Program-made: the position numbers and the translations under genes
Notes under the pieces: generated by a model
Database searches by the model: none
Told to the model about the DNA's origin: nothing
Seen by the model: only the letters and a program-made list of their open reading frames with translations
Origin: Actinomycetota bacterium
GTDB taxonomy: Bacteria > Actinomycetota > CADDZG01 > WHSQ01
Length of the DNA stretch: 33,263 nt
Direction of reading: 5' to 3'
Assembly (NCBI GenBank): GCA_030447315.1
Contig: JAUJPD010000005.1
Coordinates: 32,481 to 65,743, forward strand
In this document: positions 31,500 to 33,263 of the stretch, piece by piece
How the letters are laid out: every line of letters begins with the position of its first letter
How positions within the stretch are numbered: position 1 is the first letter of the stretch

Positions 31500-32654
31500 G
31501 TGGACTCGTCTGCTCGCAAGCATTGGAAGCACCTTTACGAAGAGATCGTTGCGACGGAGATCTGTTGCGGATGCTCGGCCTGCATCGTTGCGTGTCCTCA
31601 CAAGGTGCTCGAGCTGCAGGACTTCGATCCCGTCCAGATCGACGCGGGTTCCCCCTTCGACAACTGCATCCACGGCGAGGAGGGCTGCTCGCTCTGTGCG
31701 ATGGCGTGCTTGCGTCTTCATCCTTCGCTCGACCTGATCGAGGGTGTTGTCCATGGGCAGAGACGCGATCCCGAACAGGCAGAGGGCACGTACCTGTCGA
31801 AGACGCTTGCTCGGGCGGTCGAACCTCGGATCCTCGAGCGCGGGCAGGACGGGGGAGTGGTAACAGCCCTGCTGTCGTGGGGCCTGGATCAAGGAGAGCT
31901 CGATGGAGCCGTGCTCGCGGCTCCTTCCGAGAACGTGCCGTGGTTGGACGAGCCGAAGTTGGTCCGAACCTCTGAGGAGCTACTGGCGACCGCCGGGTCC
32001 CGCTACACCTATTGCGCAACGCCTCTCGGGTTGAAGAAAGCGGTCGCAGCGAAGTGCAAGAGCGTCGCCTTGGTGGGGGTGTCCTGCGAGTCCACCGCGG
32101 TCCGTCAGCTGGCCGCCGAGGGGATCAAGCGGTGGACCCGGCCGGTGAAGTTGGTGATCGGCCTGATGTGCTGCGAGACGTTCGATTACGAGTCCTTCAT
32201 GGTCGGCACGGTCGAGCAGGAAAAGAAGATCCCCTTGACCGACGTCACGAAGGTGAACGTGAAGGGAAAGGTCATCGTCTCTCTCAAGGACGGCAGCGAA
32301 GTCGACATCCCGCTGAAGGACGCCCGCCCCTACGCCAATGAATGGTGTCACCACTGCCCCGACTTCGCCGCCGAGCATGCCGATCTCTCCTGCGGCGGGC
32401 TCGGGATGGAGGGCTGGACGATGGTCCTGGTCCGTTCCGAGGCCGGACGCGACTACCTGACCCGAGCTGCGGAAGAAGGGATCGTTGAGCTACGAGACGC
32501 GGACCAAGAGCCGGCCGCTCTCGAGGTTATGGACCGGTTGGCGCGTAAACAGCGCGCGCGTATAAGCCCCTTCGATCCTCATGCTTCGGCCACGTGGCCG
32601 ACGGAACAGTTGCTGCAGGCGGCACGGGCCGATGCAGCGGAGGGCGAGCGCTAG
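31500..32654 (+). CDS. FrhB-like coenzyme F420-dependent iron-sulfur oxidoreductase
   Basis: A 384-residue relative of the beta subunit of F420-reducing hydrogenase, which binds flavin and two or more [4Fe-4S] clusters and passes electrons to or from coenzyme F420. The N-terminus holds two ferredoxin-like cysteine sets: C22, C25, C28, C32-Pro and C56, C63, C66, C70. The FrhB N-domain follows (LERGQDGGVVTALLSWGLDQ) and then the C-domain, with CHHCPDFAAEHADLSCGG carrying further ligands. GTG 31500 is preceded by TTAAGG and starts 25 bases from the divergent cofC start; the open frame further upstream overlaps cofC. No hydrogenase subunits are near, so its electron partner is unknown; formate, glutamate-synthase-like or ferredoxin partners are all possible. 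Confidence 0.88.
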   Translation: MDSSARKHWKHLYEEIVATEICCGCSACIVACPHKVLELQDFDPVQIDAGSPFDNCIHGEEGCSLCAMACLRLHPSLDLIEGVVHGQRRDPEQAEGTYLSKTLARAVEPRILERGQDGGVVTALLSWGLDQGELDGAVLAAPSENVPWLDEPKLVRTSEELLATAGSRYTYCATPLGLKKAVAAKCKSVALVGVSCESTAVRQLAAEGIKRWTRPVKLVIGLMCCETFDYESFMVGTVEQEKKIPLTDVTKVNVKGKVIVSLKDGSEVDIPLKDARPYANEWCHHCPDFAAEHADLSCGGLGMEGWTMVLVRSEAGRDYLTRAAEEGIVELRDADQEPAALEVMDRLARKQRARISPFDPHASATWPTEQLLQAARADAAEGER

Positions 32655-32860
32655 GCCGCGCTCTCCTTGTTCACGCAGTCGGAGCAACGAAAGAGGCGCG
32701 AGGGCCCGTTGCCGGGCCTGGTGGACTCGACGAACTCGCCCTTGTTGACGGGGGCGACGTCGCTGCACCAGGCGCAACGGGCCTGCATGCCCTCGGGGAA
32801 GTTTCCCTCGATGATGGCAACGCGGCCGCGGTGTGCTTGTGGTTCGGTCAGTTTTCTCAC
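32651..32860 (-). CDS. Small zinc-ribbon protein under a LexA-type operator
   Basis: A 69-residue protein with two CxxC knuckles, CAWC and CSDC, about 28 residues apart (ARCAWCSDVAP ... RLFRCSDCVNK), the spacing of a zinc ribbon. No other domain is present and no family was recognised. The start GTG 32860 has no ribosome-binding site; ATG 32868 is followed by an immediate stop. A promoter whose spacer is filled by a perfect LexA-type palindrome lies 6 bases upstream, so the mRNA is probably leaderless and DNA-damage induced. Its 3' end overlaps the frhB-like stop by 4 bases. It might bind DNA or a repair protein; that is inference. Confidence 0.7.
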   Translation of the reverse strand: MRKLTEPQAHRGRVAIIEGNFPEGMQARCAWCSDVAPVNKGEFVESTRPGNGPSRLFRCSDCVNKESAA

Positions 32861-32866
32861 CCAGGC

Positions 32867-32895
32867 ATGGTAGCGAACAAACGTTCGCTATGCAA
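32867..32895 (-). promoter_or_regulatory. Promoter of the zinc-ribbon gene
   Basis: Minus strand: -35 TTGCAT (32895-32890), 17-base spacer, -10 TACCAT (32872-32867). The -10 ends 6 bases before GTG 32860, the spacing for a leaderless transcript. The spacer coincides with the operator palindrome. Confidence 0.6.
32871..32890 (-). promoter_or_regulatory. LexA-type SOS box
   Basis: TAGCGAACAAACGTTCGCTA is a perfect 8-bp inverted repeat around AAAC. Its core CGAACAAACGTTCG (32874-32887) fits the CGAAC-N4-GTTCG consensus of LexA/DinR boxes in actinobacteria and bacilli exactly. It fills the spacer between the -35 and -10 of the zinc-ribbon gene, where bound repressor would block RNA polymerase. 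Confidence 0.85.
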
Positions 32896-32957
32896 ACGAC
32901 CAGGTAGAGCCCCTACTGCCGCACGGCTAGCTAGGTGCAGCGTGGGGTCGTTCTCGC

Positions 32958-33260
32958 CTACTGCGCCAGCTCGAAGTGGCGCACGATTGGGCTCTGGGCG
33001 AAGAGCCGGCGGATCTCGGTCATCGAGTCCTTGTAGGCCGCCGTCTGGGTGGCGGAATCCACCGCGGCGAGGCTCTCCCAGCGCGAGATAGAAGCCACGT
33101 CCACCAGATCGCCTGAGTGCTCCTCGACCCCGATGATCATGTCGACCTCCGAGCATCCGTCGAAGGACAGGAAGACGGGCCGTACCTGCTCGCGGAACAA
33201 CCGCTTGGCCTCTTCGACGTCGGCGGGATCCATGGCGGTGTCGAAGATCCGGACGATCAT
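32958..33260 (-). CDS. ABM-like dimeric alpha/beta-barrel protein
   Basis: A 100-residue protein of the antibiotic-biosynthesis-monooxygenase-like fold: a first beta strand (MIVRIFDTAMDP), a helix (DVEEAKRLFREQVRPVFLSFDGCSEVDMIIGV), then WESLAAVDSATQTAAYKDSMTEI and a final strand (VRHFEL). Such small dimers include cofactor-free oxygenases, haem-degrading enzymes and proteins without known activity; no haem or substrate ligand can be assigned here. The ATG lies 3 bases from the window edge, so upstream signals cannot be seen. It is encoded on the same strand as the zinc-ribbon gene, 97 bases before it. Confidence 0.75.
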   Translation of the reverse strand: MIVRIFDTAMDPADVEEAKRLFREQVRPVFLSFDGCSEVDMIIGVEEHSGDLVDVASISRWESLAAVDSATQTAAYKDSMTEIRRLFAQSPIVRHFELAQ

Positions 33261-33263
33261 GGT

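Noticed and set aside
30834-31892. Extended cofC reaching to 31892
   Set aside because: The extra 139 residues overlap the cysteine-rich start of the divergent FrhB-like gene and do not resemble CofC.

Overview
The window is high-GC DNA from a bacterial chromosome, most likely a deep-branching, uncultured-type actinobacterium. Evidence for this is the 16S rRNA gene, the actinobacterial gene orders (priA-def-fmt, rpe-ribD-ribE-ribBA-ribH-hisG, infC-rpmI-rplT-trmH-pheS-pheT, mpg-tyrS, hup near cofC), a PriA without a Walker A motif, coenzyme F420 genes, and many start codons that sit 6-10 bases after a -10-like hexamer, as expected of leaderless mRNAs. A finer taxonomic placement would need a 16S search.

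Layout. (1) 1-9248, plus strand: 3' part of priA, def, fmt, rpe, a response regulator with a GGDEF-type domain, the riboflavin genes ribD, ribE, ribBA and ribH, then hisG. (2) 9389-10319: a cold-shock protein with a strong terminator, then a minus-strand DUF1844-like gene. (3) 10417-18260: a leader with an attenuator-like hairpin, then infC, rpmI, rplT, a SpoU-type rRNA methyltransferase, a sensorless histidine kinase, pheS and pheT, mostly overlapping, followed by argF and mpg. (4) A minus-strand class A penicillin-binding protein with PASTA domains, divergent from tyrS. (5) 22267-24340: a stand-alone 16S rRNA unit with its own promoters, boxA, a leader-trailer processing stem and a terminator; no 23S, 5S or tRNA follows it. 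(6) 24355-29961: a GT87-like membrane glycosyltransferase, a PilT-like ATPase, a LysM protein, an unrecognised gene, a small excisionase-type HTH protein and three TadE/TadG-like proteins. (7) 30078-33260: HU, a small membrane protein, cofC divergent from an FrhB-like iron-sulfur protein, a small zinc-ribbon protein under a LexA-type operator, and an ABM-like protein.

Most genes are housekeeping: translation initiation and N-terminal formyl processing, ribosomal proteins, tRNA charging with Phe and Tyr, flavin synthesis, cell-wall synthesis. The points most worth a second look are the unlinked 16S gene with its self-contained processing stem, the non-canonical starts of fmt (CTG), infC (ATC) and probably trmH (ACG), a TyrRS whose HIGH and KMSKS signatures are altered, signalling genes translationally coupled into core operons, and a LexA-type box inside the promoter of a tiny zinc-ribbon gene.
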